From Breviolum minutum Mf 1.05b.01 (lineage: Eukaryota > Sar > Dinophyceae > Suessiales > Symbiodiniaceae), in assembly GCA_000507305.1 (NCBI GenBank), contig DF239257.1, forward strand, positions 184,428-248,427: DNA of 64,000 nucleotides. The letters run 5' to 3'. A program made the translations under genes and the position numbers. The notes below the pieces were generated by a model. That model had not been told where the DNA came from. It did no database searches and saw only the letters and a list, made by a program, of their open reading frames with translations. Below, in pieces: positions 35,996 to 49,727 of this stretch; the stretch's first letter is position 1; each line of letters begins with the position of its first letter.

Positions 35996-38900
35996 GAATG
36001 AGAAACCATGGCGCCCTATGGATCCAAGTACTTTCTAAGAAGATACTTTAGCCCCCAAATTGTACCCTAAGTGCATTCAGAGCAGCCACTTGGATCCATA
36101 GGGGTGATTCAAAGTGACCTTTTTATCTCCGGGTTGGAGGTCACTTACTGTAACCATTTTTAATCCCAGAAGAGGTCACCAGCAGAATTGCCAGGAGGTG
36201 GTGGCAACTCAAATATTTTGTTTTAATCTTCATCTCTACATGGAGAAATGATCCAATTTGACGAGCATATTTTTGAAATGGGTTGAAACCACCAACTAGG
36301 AAACACCATCAACTTCAACCAGGTTTATTCGAGCATATGAAACTTTTTTGGGAGTTTTAAATAGTGACCAGGGGTGATTTCCCTGACCTCCATTTGGGTG
36401 ATCAGTTTTGGGTCATGGACGGAAGAAGCTGGAACAAAACTTTCGGAAGTGTTTTTGCTTTTCTTTCCTTCCCATAGGATCCATGGGACGGACGGTATAT
36501 CTACCTACTAATTTACCACAAAAATCAACGGCATTCGAGTGGATCGGTAAATGTACCGGTCGTCCCATGGATCCGTCACGGGCTTTTGATCCTTGTCTTG
36601 TGCAACATCCAGGACTTTCAGCTTCTGGACTCTGGATGTTGGCAGAATCGTTTTTTTTGCTTCCAAAAAAACTGAACCTGCTGGTGGGTGTCCGGCTGGA
36701 AGTGACGTTTTCGTTAATGTTGGTTTAGTTTATTTCGCCTAATTAGGGGACGTTTTTACAACCTACTTATAGCGGTGAAAGGACATCCATTGATCCTCAG
36801 TACTTTTGCAGGGACATCCCAGTGCCCTGTACAGATTTGGGCTCTCGACTTTCAAACCAGGTTGTCGATCCAACGATTGAAGGCTTCGAAACGATTGAAA
36901 GGTCCCTTCCATTTTGAGGATCCAAGCATTCTTACTGGGATGTCCATGGTACTTAGTAAATTGGTTACAACCCCTATATAAGTCGGTTATAAGTCCCTTA
37001 AGTGGATTATAAACCAACTTACTAACCATTTACTAACTTCCATGGACACCCCAGTAGGGTAACCAGATATTTTCAATTAGTGACTTGTGGTAGAAATTTC
37101 TGGATCTGGAGGGATCTTCCCTGCATTTCAGCGTTTGGGATTATTTTAGGGATCATGATTTCCATTTTTTTGGTGGGATCAAATTTATGCAGCAAATCTA
37201 CGTATGGTAATTTTTGAAGGATGATTTCCCCAGAAAAATGACGTGCATTGTTTGGGTTGGTGTCATACAATGACCCCCGATGTGGTGGCCGGAAGAATGA
37301 CGGTTTGTCGGATTCCATGTGGTTTTGTTGCCCTCACGTTGGGTCGGTCACGAGTCTGCAACTCCAAGACGTCGGAATCAAACACTGGCGGCGTGGATGG
37401 TTCAAAATGTAACTTGAGAGAAAATGATATGATTGAAGTTTGAAATCAATTTCCAGAAGATAGAACTTTGATGTGATAATTTGATGATGATGATAAATTT
37501 GAGGATGATGGTGCGTGATTGAGATTTAATACAGTTTAACCATGTTTAACCTGCTTCAGAATGGTTTGCAGTATCACATTCTGTGATTCTTTTTCTGGCC
37601 TTGTGCAGCCCTTTTTCAACTTTTACATTCGAAAGAAAGCACTTGAGAAGCACCTGTGGACGATCTGTATTAAACAAATATCTCAGGGCATTCGACCTTT
37701 TTCCGCCGGTTGGTCACCCCAAAATGGTGGTGAACAGTAATGGATTCCACCAAAAATGGCCGAAACATTCAGGTTTTTTGGTAAATAGGATTTATTTCAT
37801 AAATTGCCCAGACATATACATAAGGTGATTCAATCTACGTGACCTTGAATGATTCCGGGAATCGTTGGAGGTCATTAACTACGTTTGAATAGGGTCACTT
37901 AAAGATATCTCCCAAAAAGGTCACCAGCAGAATTGCCAGGCAATATATGACTGCATCTACTTATGTCAAATGTCTGCTATTTTTGGAGAATTGTTTTGGT
38001 GAAATTTCACACATTTTACACACAAAAAGGAAGATCCAATGATCCAGGTAAAAATATATGTATATATATACATATTGTATAACAAGTTTAGCCACAAGCA
38101 CGTTTGTTTTTACGCTACTCTCCAAAGACAAAAAAAATGAGTTGCTGGGTGTATCACGGAGCTACAATGAGTCGGTTTAGGGACAGGGATCCCCGGTCAC
38201 CTAAAACATAGTACTGTAATTGTCCTGGTAGTGATGATTGCTTCCTGGATGGGGGGTATGGATCCCCAAGGTATTTTTCTTATGAACATTTTGTCTCTGG
38301 TGAGTTTTTGAGATATGACGACCGCATCAAAATAACTTCAAGTACCGCTCAATTTTCGCTCAGTGACATGTGTTTTTTTTTTTGGGGGGGGAAACAAGAG
38401 AAATACACTCCAAGAATTTATGATCCCAGACACTGAATCTATGGTCTATAAGCCTACAAAACTGGGTAGTTTAGGGGGTTTTCATGTAGGTAAATATATA
38501 CCAGTCCCATTGAGCATCTGGGGGGTTTAGGAGAGAAACATCCATCACTTTTTTATCGATGCACCTTTTGTTTCTTGGCAAACCGGGGGAGGTTTAACCA
38601 TTGCACGCTATTTCTTTCGTGTAATTATTTCCGAAAGGTCCCCCAAACAACCATTTTTTTTTAAAATGGATGTTTGGTGAAACAACAATTTGTCATGTAA
38701 AGATTTGGAATTTGGAATCATCAAATTGAAACATCCGTGGATGTTTAGGGTTCCAGGTTGACCTGTTTGTCTACCATTAGCTCTTTCTTCACAGCTGGCT
38801 ATTTTTCAACACATGAGCGACTTGAACCATCTCACATTTTTCCAATTCAGTGACTTCTGGGCAAATTATGGCAAATTATGCTTGAGAATCCCAGCATGAC

Positions 38901-39058
38901 TAGACATGTCTCGGTATATCCTCTGGTACACCAACATAGCTGGAAAACCCCGATCTTTTGCTGGTAAAATATCATCAGAAATGGTGGATTTTCCAGCTAG
39001 TTATGTTTACCGGAGTGGAATTTGATGAAATAATTGACCCAGAGAATTCGTTGCAGAG

Positions 39059-39140
39059 GCTTTTGTTCGAGCAGAGTTTTGCTTTCGTTTTGGCATCCCG
39101 AGCATGCACTGTTCGGAAATCTTCTTCGCAGAAGTTCCAG
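39059..39140 (+). CDS. Exon candidate
   Basis: GCAGAG|GCTTTT acceptor, TTCCAG|GCATTT (GC) donor. Two frames are open: LLFEQSFAFVLASRACTV... and AFVRAEFCFRFGIPSMHC.... Not assigned. Confidence 0.25.
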
Positions 39141-40276
39141 GCATTTCCAGTATCCAAGTGTGTTAGATCAGTTTATTTATATATGAAGTGAGGGGACTTT
39201 ATAGTTTAAACATGTTTGTTTCATGGTCTTTTGGCTGAGTAGTGAATATTATTGGAAACAACCTGGCAATTCTTTGTGACCCTTTTTGGAACTTTTCTGT
39301 GACCCCTTCAATGGTTGTTGGTGACCTCCAACGATCGGGGATAAAGACCGTCACGAAATGCATCCACTGGTTTTTTTACACCCCTGAAAACTAACCTAAC
39401 AATAAAAATCAACTATTTGAGGATCTATCTCCTATTAAGAAATTCAATGAAATTCCTGCGTAATTTTATTGGAGGTTAATGAAATTCAATGAAATTCGCC
39501 CCTGCCGAATGACTGCAACAAAAATCTCTTTGCAAGGTCCTTTGGGGTAACTTCCTTGGAAGTTGATGATATTTCCCTAGGAAGTTATTCAACCACCATT
39601 AAGACAAAACTAGTCGGTGGTTTCAAATATTTTTTATTTTCACCCCTTCCTTGGGAAAGGTTCCCATTTTGACTAATATTTTTTTCAAATGGGTTGAAAC
39701 CACGAACTAGTTTTTCTTTGGGGCCAATTATTCAACCCCAATGTATTGGTCATACCCTCCCGGAATTGTGGAATTGAAGTATCTCCAAAATCCATGAAAA
39801 GGATGACGGTGGACAATGAAAATCAGATGTATTTTAGCCATCCTGTTGATCATTGGGCTTGGGTTTGTTTTTTGTTGCTGATTTTTGTTACGGATTGGGA
39901 TCCCATAAAATTCATCACCATCAAAAGCACCACTCGAAAATTTAAGTGAGAATATGTTTGGTTTTACTTGGGTGTTTCCCTAAAATGCTCGGTTTCCCCA
40001 ACAAACCCATGGGGTTTTCCTACTAAAAATGATCAGCACTTGGAGAGTTTAGATTGGGGGGGTACTGTACTACCATCTTAGGAACCCCCTCACTTGTTTA
40101 AACTCCCAGCTGATTCCCTGGGATTCCAACCACCATTAAAAGAATGGGTGTTAATATAACCACCATTGCTGAACCCTAAGGGTTGAAAAATCATCGAAAT
40201 TGGGGGAAAAAACCATTATTTTAATGGTGGTTTTTCAGCCCAGCTGATTTTTTGTTTGCTCATATTCTTCCACAAG

Positions 40277-40391
40277 GGCCTTGGAGCTTCATTTTGCGGT
40301 TTTGCCCCTTCCGCGAAGCCGGCAACAAACATTTTTAATGCCGGAAGAGCGGCGGGAGCCTCGCTTTTTGCGGCGCACATATGCGCAGAAA
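40277..40391 (+). CDS. Exon candidate, basic, 38 codons
   Basis: CACAAG|GGCCTT acceptor, CAGAAA|GTATTT donor. Reads LELHFAVLPLPRSRQQTF, then MPEERREPRFLRRTYAQK. GC-rich and unique. It may be the N-terminal part of the kinase gene, but its phase does not match the next candidate. Confidence 0.35.
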
Positions 40392-40944
40392 GTATTTTTT
40401 GAAGTCGCAGCGAAGAGCAAAGTGATGATCCATGTACCCCTAGGATCCATGTATGGTAATATATTTACCTCCTAATTTACCATCAAAAAATGCAACCATT
40501 CATGTAGGTAAATCTACAAGTCACATTGATCTTATTCGGGGAAAAAAAAGCGTTGAAATTATCACATCTTTGCGATAACCCTTCGCCTCCGCGGCGTATT
40601 TTGAAAATTCAATGCGGTTCAGAGCAGTTGGAGAATCATTGAAACCGGGACTACTGCGGCTGAACCTCGCAATTCCTTTCCATGGTGCTTTTTAGTACGC
40701 TTTCCTTAAATTGTGGCCAATTCAACAAGTCAAATCTTCAACTCTGAATTGGAATACTTTTTTTGACCATCAAAATGGTCAAGTAAAAAATTACTGACCT
40801 TTTGGAGAGTTTGTGGGCCAAGTTGGCCAAAAAAATTGGCGGATATGATTTGTATCACACGCAAAATCATATGATGTTACATTAAAGGACAGATGATAAA
40901 GGTACATTTTCTTAATAAAGTCATGTGTCTCCTTTGGCTGAATA

Positions 40945-41050
40945 CACCCCGGTAATCTAACATAGCAATGGAAAATGGACCCTTTGAAGATGTATTTCCT
41001 ATTAAAAATGGGGATATTCCATTGCTATGTTACTTTACCAGAGGGTAATA
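40945..41050. repeat. D-family foldback
   Basis: TACACCCCGGTAATCTAACA...TGTTACTTTACCAGAGGGTA. Confidence 0.82.
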
Positions 41051-41377
41051 ATATTTGTAGCAGTGTCTCTTTTGTTGCAGCAATGTTGCCGGAGAAGTTG
41101 ATGGATATTCCAATTCCTACAAGGTGGACCCAAAAACCAGGAAAATAAGTGGGGTGAAATGACCCCAGTTACCCATTTTATTTTTGGCCATTGATAGGGG
41201 TTAGTTATAAAACTCCATTTTTTCCCTATAGTCTATAGTCACTAGTCTTCCAGTCATACCTCCTGAGGTTCGGTGTTTTAGGTATGTTTTTGGGGTCCAA
41301 ATACCTCCTCACTAGGTGTTTGGAAGCCTAGGGATTATAACTGGTTTTTGGGCACATCATTGTAAAATCAATTTAAG

Positions 41378-41558
41378 GCCCTTAGAAACCACCAGTAAGC
41401 GCGGGACGCAACTGCAACGTCCAAGCATGAACCGCTCCGTCATTGATTTCCGCCACGAAGATCCGATCAGATCTCTCTATAGGGCGGTCTTCAGAAGTTT
41501 CAAACAGCCTCCTTTTGCAGACAAACAAAAAGATCCGGAGACTGCAACACGTTCCTGC
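41378..41558 (+). CDS. Exon candidate, possible kinase 5' exon
   Basis: TTTAAG|GCCCTT acceptor, then about 60 open codons containing MNRSVIDFRHEDPIRSLYR and KQPPFADKQKDPETATRS. It ends where a C-family foldback begins (GCC|GTCGATGG, GT). Good composition. The link to the kinase is by position only. Confidence 0.4.
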
Positions 41559-41634
41559 CGTCGATGGAAGAAATCCTGCACCACCTGAGATGTACTACCT
41601 ATCCTCTGGCGCAACATTTCTTCCATCGACAGTA
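41556..41634. repeat. Short C-family foldback abutting an exon candidate
   Basis: GCCGTCGATGGAAGAAATCC...TTTCTTCCATCGACAGTA, 79 bp. Confidence 0.85.
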
Positions 41635-43149
41635 TGACAGGATCATATGGGTTTATTTTTTACAAAACTGATTCAAGATTCAAGATTGAAACAAAAAATC
41701 AACCATTCCTGTTTAAAAAAACACAAAATCAACCATTCCTGTTGGTAAAAATACACCCCCGAAAACTAACTGTTAGATCAACCCTGAAAAATGGCATGTT
41801 TGGAAGACTTGGACTCGCCTTTGAATCCTTTTCTCCCTTTTCAGGGAGAAATTTTGGGTGAATTTTTGGGGTTTGATGGGATTGGTCTTCAAGGTGAGGA
41901 TCGCCGGGTTTTCAAACCCTTAGGCCCTGACCCCTGAACATTTTCACGGGCGGAAGTTCACCTTAAAGGTTTCACCCTTCATGGAAAAATCCGGACCATC
42001 ATTAAAAAAAACCATCCACGAAAGGAACATGACTTTCTGTTCAAAATTTCAATTTTGCAGGGCTTTTTCTAGTTAGCCAATGCTACGTCTTAACGATGCA
42101 AAAATCCTCCTTCCTATTCGATGTACCCTAAGGATCCAATCACCGAACCTCAGATGATGATTGGGGTGTACAATCACCTCCGAAACGAAAGGTATTTAGG
42201 TTCCATGCTCCCATTCTCAGTTTCGGAAAGCCAGGATCCCTATAGGGATACATGGAGTATGGGATTGTAAAATTTCCTGGGCTGGAAAATCTCCCTCTGA
42301 CCTTTCAAACCCTCCCTGGTTTTCAGCTGGAACTCTCCGAGGCTCATACCAGCCGAATCAAGTCCAAGGTGATGATTTTTACCACGGGGGAAATCTGTTT
42401 TGGTAATGGCGCTGTAAGATGGGAGGGCCCGTATACCAACCAGGTTATAAGTAGGGCCAGGGGCCCTATATTTCACTCCATTTAAATAGGGGTTTAACAA
42501 AAAACACCTGCAGTGAAGCTCATTTATTTGTAAGGCCATTTATAAAGGTGTTGAAATGTTATTGACTTCTGCGAGGGAAATCAGAATGATTTCACCAACT
42601 GTTTGAATTCAAGAAACAATCTCTGTAAAACAATCTCTGTAAACTTTACAGAGACTTCCTCATTGCATATCCCTCACCCTCAATTTGTCACACAAAAGAA
42701 TATCTTGAGTAGGTGGTGGTTTCAAACATTTTTTATGTTCACCCCTACCTGTAAAGTTTTTCATGATTTAAGACATGCTGTTTTTCTTCAAAATCTCTAG
42801 GTGGTACTGTGGTTTCATTTTTTCCTGCGAATTTTGTACCCAATCACACATGGGGAAGATGATTACTAATGTTGACTTGCACGCAGTGTTTTAGATGTTG
42901 AAACCATCAACAGAAGAACCACCTGGAACCCCAAACAACCAGTTTAAGATGGATGTTAGGTGAAACAACCATTTCTTATGTACAGATTTGGTTCATCATC
43001 CACCAATTGAAACACTCATTTATAAACTGGTTGGTTGTTTAAGGTGTTCCCTTCAACGAATCCCCATTCGTTGCACCCCTGAAGCACGGGTAGTAGCCCT
43101 GTCTTCCTTGGATCGCTCCACGTGGTTTTTTTGTTGGCCCAAACGAAAG

Positions 43150-43185
43150 GAGGCTGGACATGATCAAGTAGTAGAAGTGGATGAG
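43150..43185 (+). CDS. Possible kinase exon before 44110
   Basis: CGAAAG|GAGGCT acceptor, GATGAG|GTGTGG donor, phase 0-0: EAGHDQVVEVDE. It can join the exon at 44110 in phase. The surrounding frame stays open far longer, so the limits are inferred. Confidence 0.3.
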
Positions 43186-44109
43186 GTGTGGCGGAACGGA
43201 TGGCTTGAATTGAAGGGATCAGGGCGGCCGAAAAAATGAGGGTGGTTGATTCTTGGATTGAGGGGTCAGGATTCTTAGGGTAGATAATAAAGAAAGGCTG
43301 GTGAAAGGTTGTAAGTTGATGGTCATGGAACTTTTTGAGGAGAAGGGCCCAAACTTTAATGTCTTTTTTTGAAGGTAAATTATTTTTTTTTCTTTTCGGA
43401 CCTCGATTTGTCGATTTTTGAGCTCCCAAATTTATAGGAATTTCAGAAAGTCGCAGAGTCGAATCGGGCTATTAAAGGATTTTCAGGAATTCTTCTGAGA
43501 AGCACCTGGAACCCTAAAGATTCAATTGGATGATGAACCAACTCTTTACCATAGAAAAATTGGTAAAACTCACCATTTCCATCCATTAAAAAACATGGTT
43601 GTTTGGGGTTCCAGGCAGGTGTTGTTGACCAGCATCCGTTTTCTTGGTCGATTTCTTTGTTTCCAAAACGCACCCCAGAACTGTTGAAATTATTTGGCGT
43701 TGAAGCAGGCTTTCCAAGGGGTATTCTTTCAACTTGTAGGTCCAGACGGTGATTTACGAATCGGAAGTCCAAAGTTGGTTTCGATGTTTTTTTTGAAAAC
43801 TTGCCCTAGGCTTCCAAACAAAGAATCTTTAGGAGGTATGAGAGGACCCCCCCAAAACATACCTAGATCAAACACCGAACCTGAGGAGGTGTGACTGGAA
43901 GACTATAGGGTTGTTGTCACTCTGCACACAAGGATCGTGTCTTTCGTTTCCTGATTTGGGTGTGTCTTCTCAACAACCCTTTTTTTTCGGGGGGATCTAC
44001 ACCCCTGAAGTTAACAGCTCGCCCCTGAAAAAATGGAGGTTGGAAAACGATCCTTTCCTACTGGGAAGGTAACTTTTTCAGGGACTATGTTAAATCGGGA
44101 GCCCCTCAG

Positions 44110-44148
44110 GCAATCGGCCGAGCTTGCCAACAAAAAAGAGCAGCCGCC
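44110..44148 (+). CDS. Kinase exon a
   Basis: CCTCAG|GCAATC acceptor, GCCGCC|GTTTAA donor. Encodes AIGRACQQKRAAA, phase 0-0. It starts immediately after a D-family foldback. Part of the N-terminal extension, so supported by phase only. Confidence 0.6.
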
Positions 44149-47100
44149 GTTTAAGTTTCATTTTTTTAAGGGACTTTTAGCTGTTAGTTTTTGGAATTGT
44201 ACCCTTGGATATTTCAAAGGGTTTTTTAGCTGTTAGTTTTCCGAGATTCAAAAGTTTCTTCAAGGGTTTTAGCTGTTGTTGAGTGGATTTTTCTTCTCTT
44301 CTCTTCCAAAGTAATCCTCTGGACGTCAAGCCGTGTATTCCGCAATTTTTGGATGATAGAAATTCCCATAGGATCCATGTATGGTATAGTTACATATAGT
44401 TACGTGGCATAGATCTATAGTTTTTATAGTAAATGATATGTAAATCTGCCGTTCATCCCATGTTTGCTAGGAGATTCCCTACAAGCAAGATTCGTCGACT
44501 TGGTTTTTGGATCATCATGGCATCCACGTCAGGTATCCGTGGATACTGCAAGATGGGCCCCTACTTGGAGGATCATCCCCCCAATAACCATGGTTAATAA
44601 GTCCCCTAGCTGAGGTTATTCCTTAACTGGCTTGTAAATGGGGGTTACTTCTTACTAAATGGGATGATCCTCCGAGTACCAACCAGTTTTTTTTTGTAGG
44701 GGGCCCCAATTTCACTCCACTTATTTCGGGTGAAACAAAACCCCAGTTATCCATTTTCTGGGGCCATTTTTTGGGGGTGGCCCATAACTTCCATTTTTAT
44801 AACATATCCCGGGGCCCATCTTGTGGGAGCCTCCCTGCAAAGCAAGGTCTTAACACGTCGTGGCAATCGAGCACTTATTACAGGGCGTTATACCAGTAGC
44901 AGGCGGTGGTGGGAAGGAGGTGTTTTTTTGGGTGAAGGATGCTTGTTGGGGAAATTGAAGGTTGCAAATCAAACAAAACGGTGTAAATAAGAGCGTGAGA
45001 TGAACGATTTTTGGTGCTTCAAAATTACAGTATCCCATACCGTCTATGTATTGTATATTTACCTACATTTGGTTGATATTTATATACTAAGTTAGTAGGT
45101 ACATAAACCGTTCGTCCCATGGATGCTTTATGGGTATATGTGGGGAATTGTTTGAGTTTATTGTAAGGGTTCCCGATTCACTGCCTTTCCAAAGGAAGTT
45201 CACAACTCAGGTCTGCAAAATGAGGCAGCGCAAATGTACACAATTCATTGGGCAAAATTGAGGCAACAACCCCCGGACAAACAGAGGGATCACCAAAATC
45301 TAGTCAAGTCTAGGTGGTGGTTTCAAATATTTTTTATTTTCACCCCTTACTTCGGGAAGATGAACCCAATTTGACGAGCATCTTTTTCAATTGGGTTGGT
45401 TCAACCACCAACTAGAAAATCTAGTTAATGTCTGCGTGGTGGATTTATTTTTTCGGATTTTGTTACCTCGAAACCGTGTGGGTCACATGATCCAATCAGG
45501 GTTCAAAAGCCTCCCACTACTATGGAGTTCTCATGAGTTTTCCGGGCTAGTGAACTACTACTCACTACTGAAATGCGTTTTCATGACCATTCAAAAGATA
45601 GGTTTTCACCAAAGACTATGTTTTGAAGTAGGGAATCTTAGTCATCCAAAAATGGGGCATCTATCATTTTAAATAGTCTTTGACTTCCAGGGATACTGTT
45701 GATGGAAGAAATCCCAAACAACCACCTGACTTGTTTGCAATCCTGTAAATAATAGGTTATTTACCACATAAATCCTGGTTAGCCGGATTTCTGAACCATC
45801 AACAGTATGACACAAAATCTAGTCGATGAAGTGAATCGAGTCTGGGGGCACTGGGGTGATATAGAAGGATCCTAGGATCGCAAAATTTAAACACATTTCT
45901 CTGTCCCATAGGATCCATGTAGGGAACATCTACCAAGCCTACCAAGCCATTCCCCCTTTGTTCATGTGGCCATGTTTCACCTTTCATGTATAGGTAAATA
46001 ATCCATACATAGATCCTATGGGTATTGAGGAGCTACAAACCTCAGAATCCCCGGGAAAAAAAGCACATCAAACACCACAGAGTTCTAGATGGTAGTAGAG
46101 ATATTTCGCGCATGGCTTTGATATGATATATATATATATATTGTTCAAACGGGGGTTGTTCAACTACCTACTGTAGATACCCTGGAAGTCCCAACCACCA
46201 TTTTTGAATAGGTTGGTTTGGGAGTATAAACCATTTTTTTGTTGGGGTAAGGTTCTTTATCAACCAAAAGGAAACACCAAATCTTTACTGGTCGCAACGA
46301 CTTCCAGGGTATATATGGAACCTGTTGATGCCGGATTTCTGGCAGGCATTTGGAGCATGACTACCATTTCGATGGCACGGGTCCCGGGGAAGTTTTGCAC
46401 GGCAGCCAGGCAGCCATTGGCCAAACTTAGAAGGTTTTTTTTTTTCAGTCTACTTGGATGTCCTTGGAAGGTAGTAAAGGGGTTACATCCCCAATATACC
46501 CCATTTATAAGTGGGTTGTAACCCCTTTACTAACCATTTACTAACTTCCTGGGACATCCAAGTACCCCCCCAATGCTCCATATATGGATTATTTACCTAT
46601 GGCCTTATTGGTGAAAACTTGCTAAATTTTTTAAGGGAAAATGGCGGCCTGGTAAATATTCCCTACTCCCATGGAGCATCATCTGGGCTAGGGATGTCAC
46701 CGAAACTGAGAATGGACACCCATGGAACCGAGTCCATGCTGTTGATGGTTCAGAAATCCCAAGGCCAACCACCTGGACTGGTGCTAAAACCTTGTAAATG
46801 ATGGTAGATAAACTATATCAACCTCAACTGGTGAGTTTTCCGGATTTCAGAACCATCAACAGTATGGACTGGGTTTTCGTTTCGGTGGTGAGACGGACAC
46901 CTTTTTTTATCCTCACCTTGAGAATATGATTGGATTCCTAGGTCAGATGCTGCTACTCTTGAATCAATTTAATGAACCTAAAAGATAATCCAGTTTGATC
47001 ATGAACATCTGGATTTTTCACACGCCTAAAAACGATGATTTGTTTGCAAACACATCTCGATTTTTTGTGTGTATCAAAGAAATTGGATTTCTGAGTGTTT

Positions 47101-49677
47101 TTGCCCTCCTCGGTGTTTTCTGTTTTTTTTGTTTTTCGTTTCTGTCGAAAACTGTCGATTTGTTCCAGGTTTTTTTATTCGGATACCCTCCCTGAAAGGT
47201 TGGAAGATGACATCTCCTTTTGTGATGGCCTATTTTCAGAGGCTATGTTAGTTTCAAGGAGTGTAATCATCCATTTTTTTCGAAGAATAGCTCGTTTCAA
47301 ATGTAAGATTTTCTGGAAAACATCATTCAAACTAATTATATACTCGGAAAACCATGCCATGGCCTTCTCAAGCATCACTACTACGCGGACCCCTTTGCAG
47401 GTACAGTCACAAAAAAATTCAGAACCACATCTCAATCGGTCAGCGTCTAATTCACAGGAGTCAAGATTGGTAGATAGACCTGGAACCCCAAACAAACCGT
47501 TTTTTTATGGATGGAAATGGTGAAATATTCATTTTTCCATGGTAAAGATTTGGTTCATCATCCAATTGATTTCCAACCATTTTAAAAAGTGGATGTTTAA
47601 AACATTCCAGGCAGTGATGATTTTGGTGTTGTACACCAACCTGCACTCGAAACTCACACTACACCATGCAACTGAAGTTGAAGGTGGTCTGACAATGTTC
47701 AAAAATCCTGCCCACATTTTAGTTGTAAGACCATCCTTTGGTTTGAACGTGGCATGTTTTCAGATGTGATGTTTCATTGTACCTTGTTCTTGTTTTTTCT
47801 CCCACAGTTTTTGAAAAAAGAGCACGTTTTAAATGTCATACCCTCCCTGCAACTAACATAGCAGCTGAAAATGGATGGTTGGAAGATTAATTTCCGTCTG
47901 GGGCCCGGCCTATTTTCAGGGGCTATGTTAGTTTAAGGGGTTGTATCTTTTTTTACGAAGAAAATAGAACAGGCTGAGGCTGTGCAGGACGTGTCCACGG
48001 CTTTATTCTCCTGTTTGATGTTTCAAGGTGGGCTAAACAAACACCAGGGTGTGAAATAACTTCTGGAAGGTAACCCGAGTGAAACCCATTTATTTGTCGG
48101 CCATTTACCCTAGGCTTCCATACACCTTATGAGTAGGTATTTGGACCCCCAAAAACATACCTAAAACACCGTTCACCTCAGGAGGTATGACTGGAAGACT
48201 AGGGTTATAGGTTATAGGGGTTGTATATCTCCATTTATAACTATACCCTAAGGATCCAATCACCTTCTCAGAGGATGATTGGGGTGTATAATCACCTCCT
48301 CAAACGAAAGGTATTTAGGTTCCATGCTCCCATTCTCAGTTTCGGTGAGCCAGGATCCCTAGGGTATAGTAGGTTTTTGGGTGGCCCACCCCGGTCGATT
48401 TTTTTTTTGACGAACCGCTGTCACTTTTTCTGAGGGAAAGTCATCGGCAGCGGCCTCTCTGGCCCGGTGCGATTGGCCACTGGCAAGGTGCCACCAGCTG
48501 GGAAGAAAACCCATCCCAAAGGGAGCCAAAAGGAAAGGCTTAGACAAGCCAACCCCTAAGAACCCCTAAGGCTTTGGTGTTTTTAGGTATAGGGAACCAG
48601 TCTGTTTTGCGGTTTTGGTGAGGAAAATCAAGAGTGACTATACCCTAAGAATCCGGATATTAGTCCTAAGAATCTGGGATGGGACCCCCGAACTAATCGT
48701 AGTCTTTTTGGATGGGTCCTACTCGATCAGGAAGGGTCTGGATTCTTAGGGAACCATCATTTTTCAGGGGTGAGCTGCTAAACTTCAGTGTAAATGGAGA
48801 TTTGTTCTTTTTGCAATTTCCCTAAGAATCAGCGATTGGACCCTCCAATTAGGAGGGGGTTGAACCTGTATAGCAGGGGTGTATAGGTCCTCAAAATAGC
48901 CATTGATGGGTCAGGATTTAAGGGGTTGCTGCCTCATAGAAGGAAGTTGTTGTTGTTTTTTTTTCAATTGATAAAACAAAAGTATTGTTGGTTAGATTTC
49001 ATTACTTTTTTGATTTTTGATATCCCTGGAAGTCAACCACCATCAAAAAAAGAGTTGGATGGAAGATAACCCATGACGGCCTCCATGGGACGAAGGGTAT
49101 ATTTACCTACCAGCATCTTCCAAGGGGTTCTGTTTGGAACCAAGGGATGGTGTATAGGCACCCCTTATCATCCATTCAGCACCCTTTGGAAGATCCAGGT
49201 ATACATGATATTTTTTGTTTTAAATGGTTTTCATGTAGGTAAAAATACACCATTTGTCCATGGATCCGTCCTGGGTAAGGGTGAAACATAGTGAAACTTT
49301 CAAAGTTCAGAACATCCTCCCCTCCGCTGACTTTGTGATGATTCAGCTGCTGAATCACCGTGCGGAAAAGACGATTCCCATTGGGTTTTGTTGTGGGCTA
49401 CAAGGTGTGCCCCTATTAGTTATAAGTTATAGATGGAGTGGCATGGAGCCCTTATAGATTTATGGCCTTAATATGGGGAACTTGGGTTATTTTACTCTAC
49501 TTATAGGAGATATTTCATACCATGTGTATCTGTTTTTTGTGCCCATCTTGTAAGAATCAACGATTTTTTTTCCGCGAGAACGTGTCTTCGAATGATTTTG
49601 GACTTTTATGAGGGTCACTTTCCCAATTGACATGGGATTCAGCTATTTAACAGTAGTGGTAGTGGAAGCATCATCCT

Positions 49678-49727
<50 letters not shown>

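Larger units (their letters stand above)
17285..44109. other. Repeat-dominated stretch between two secure gene models
   Basis: About 27 kb in which foldback elements are spaced every 100-400 bp, separated by unique DNA with scattered exon candidates (listed separately). At the local density of one exon per 1.2 kb this stretch should hold about 20 exons. The missing two thirds of the aminopeptidase and the start of the kinase, or a third gene, are expected here. Confidence 0.6.
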
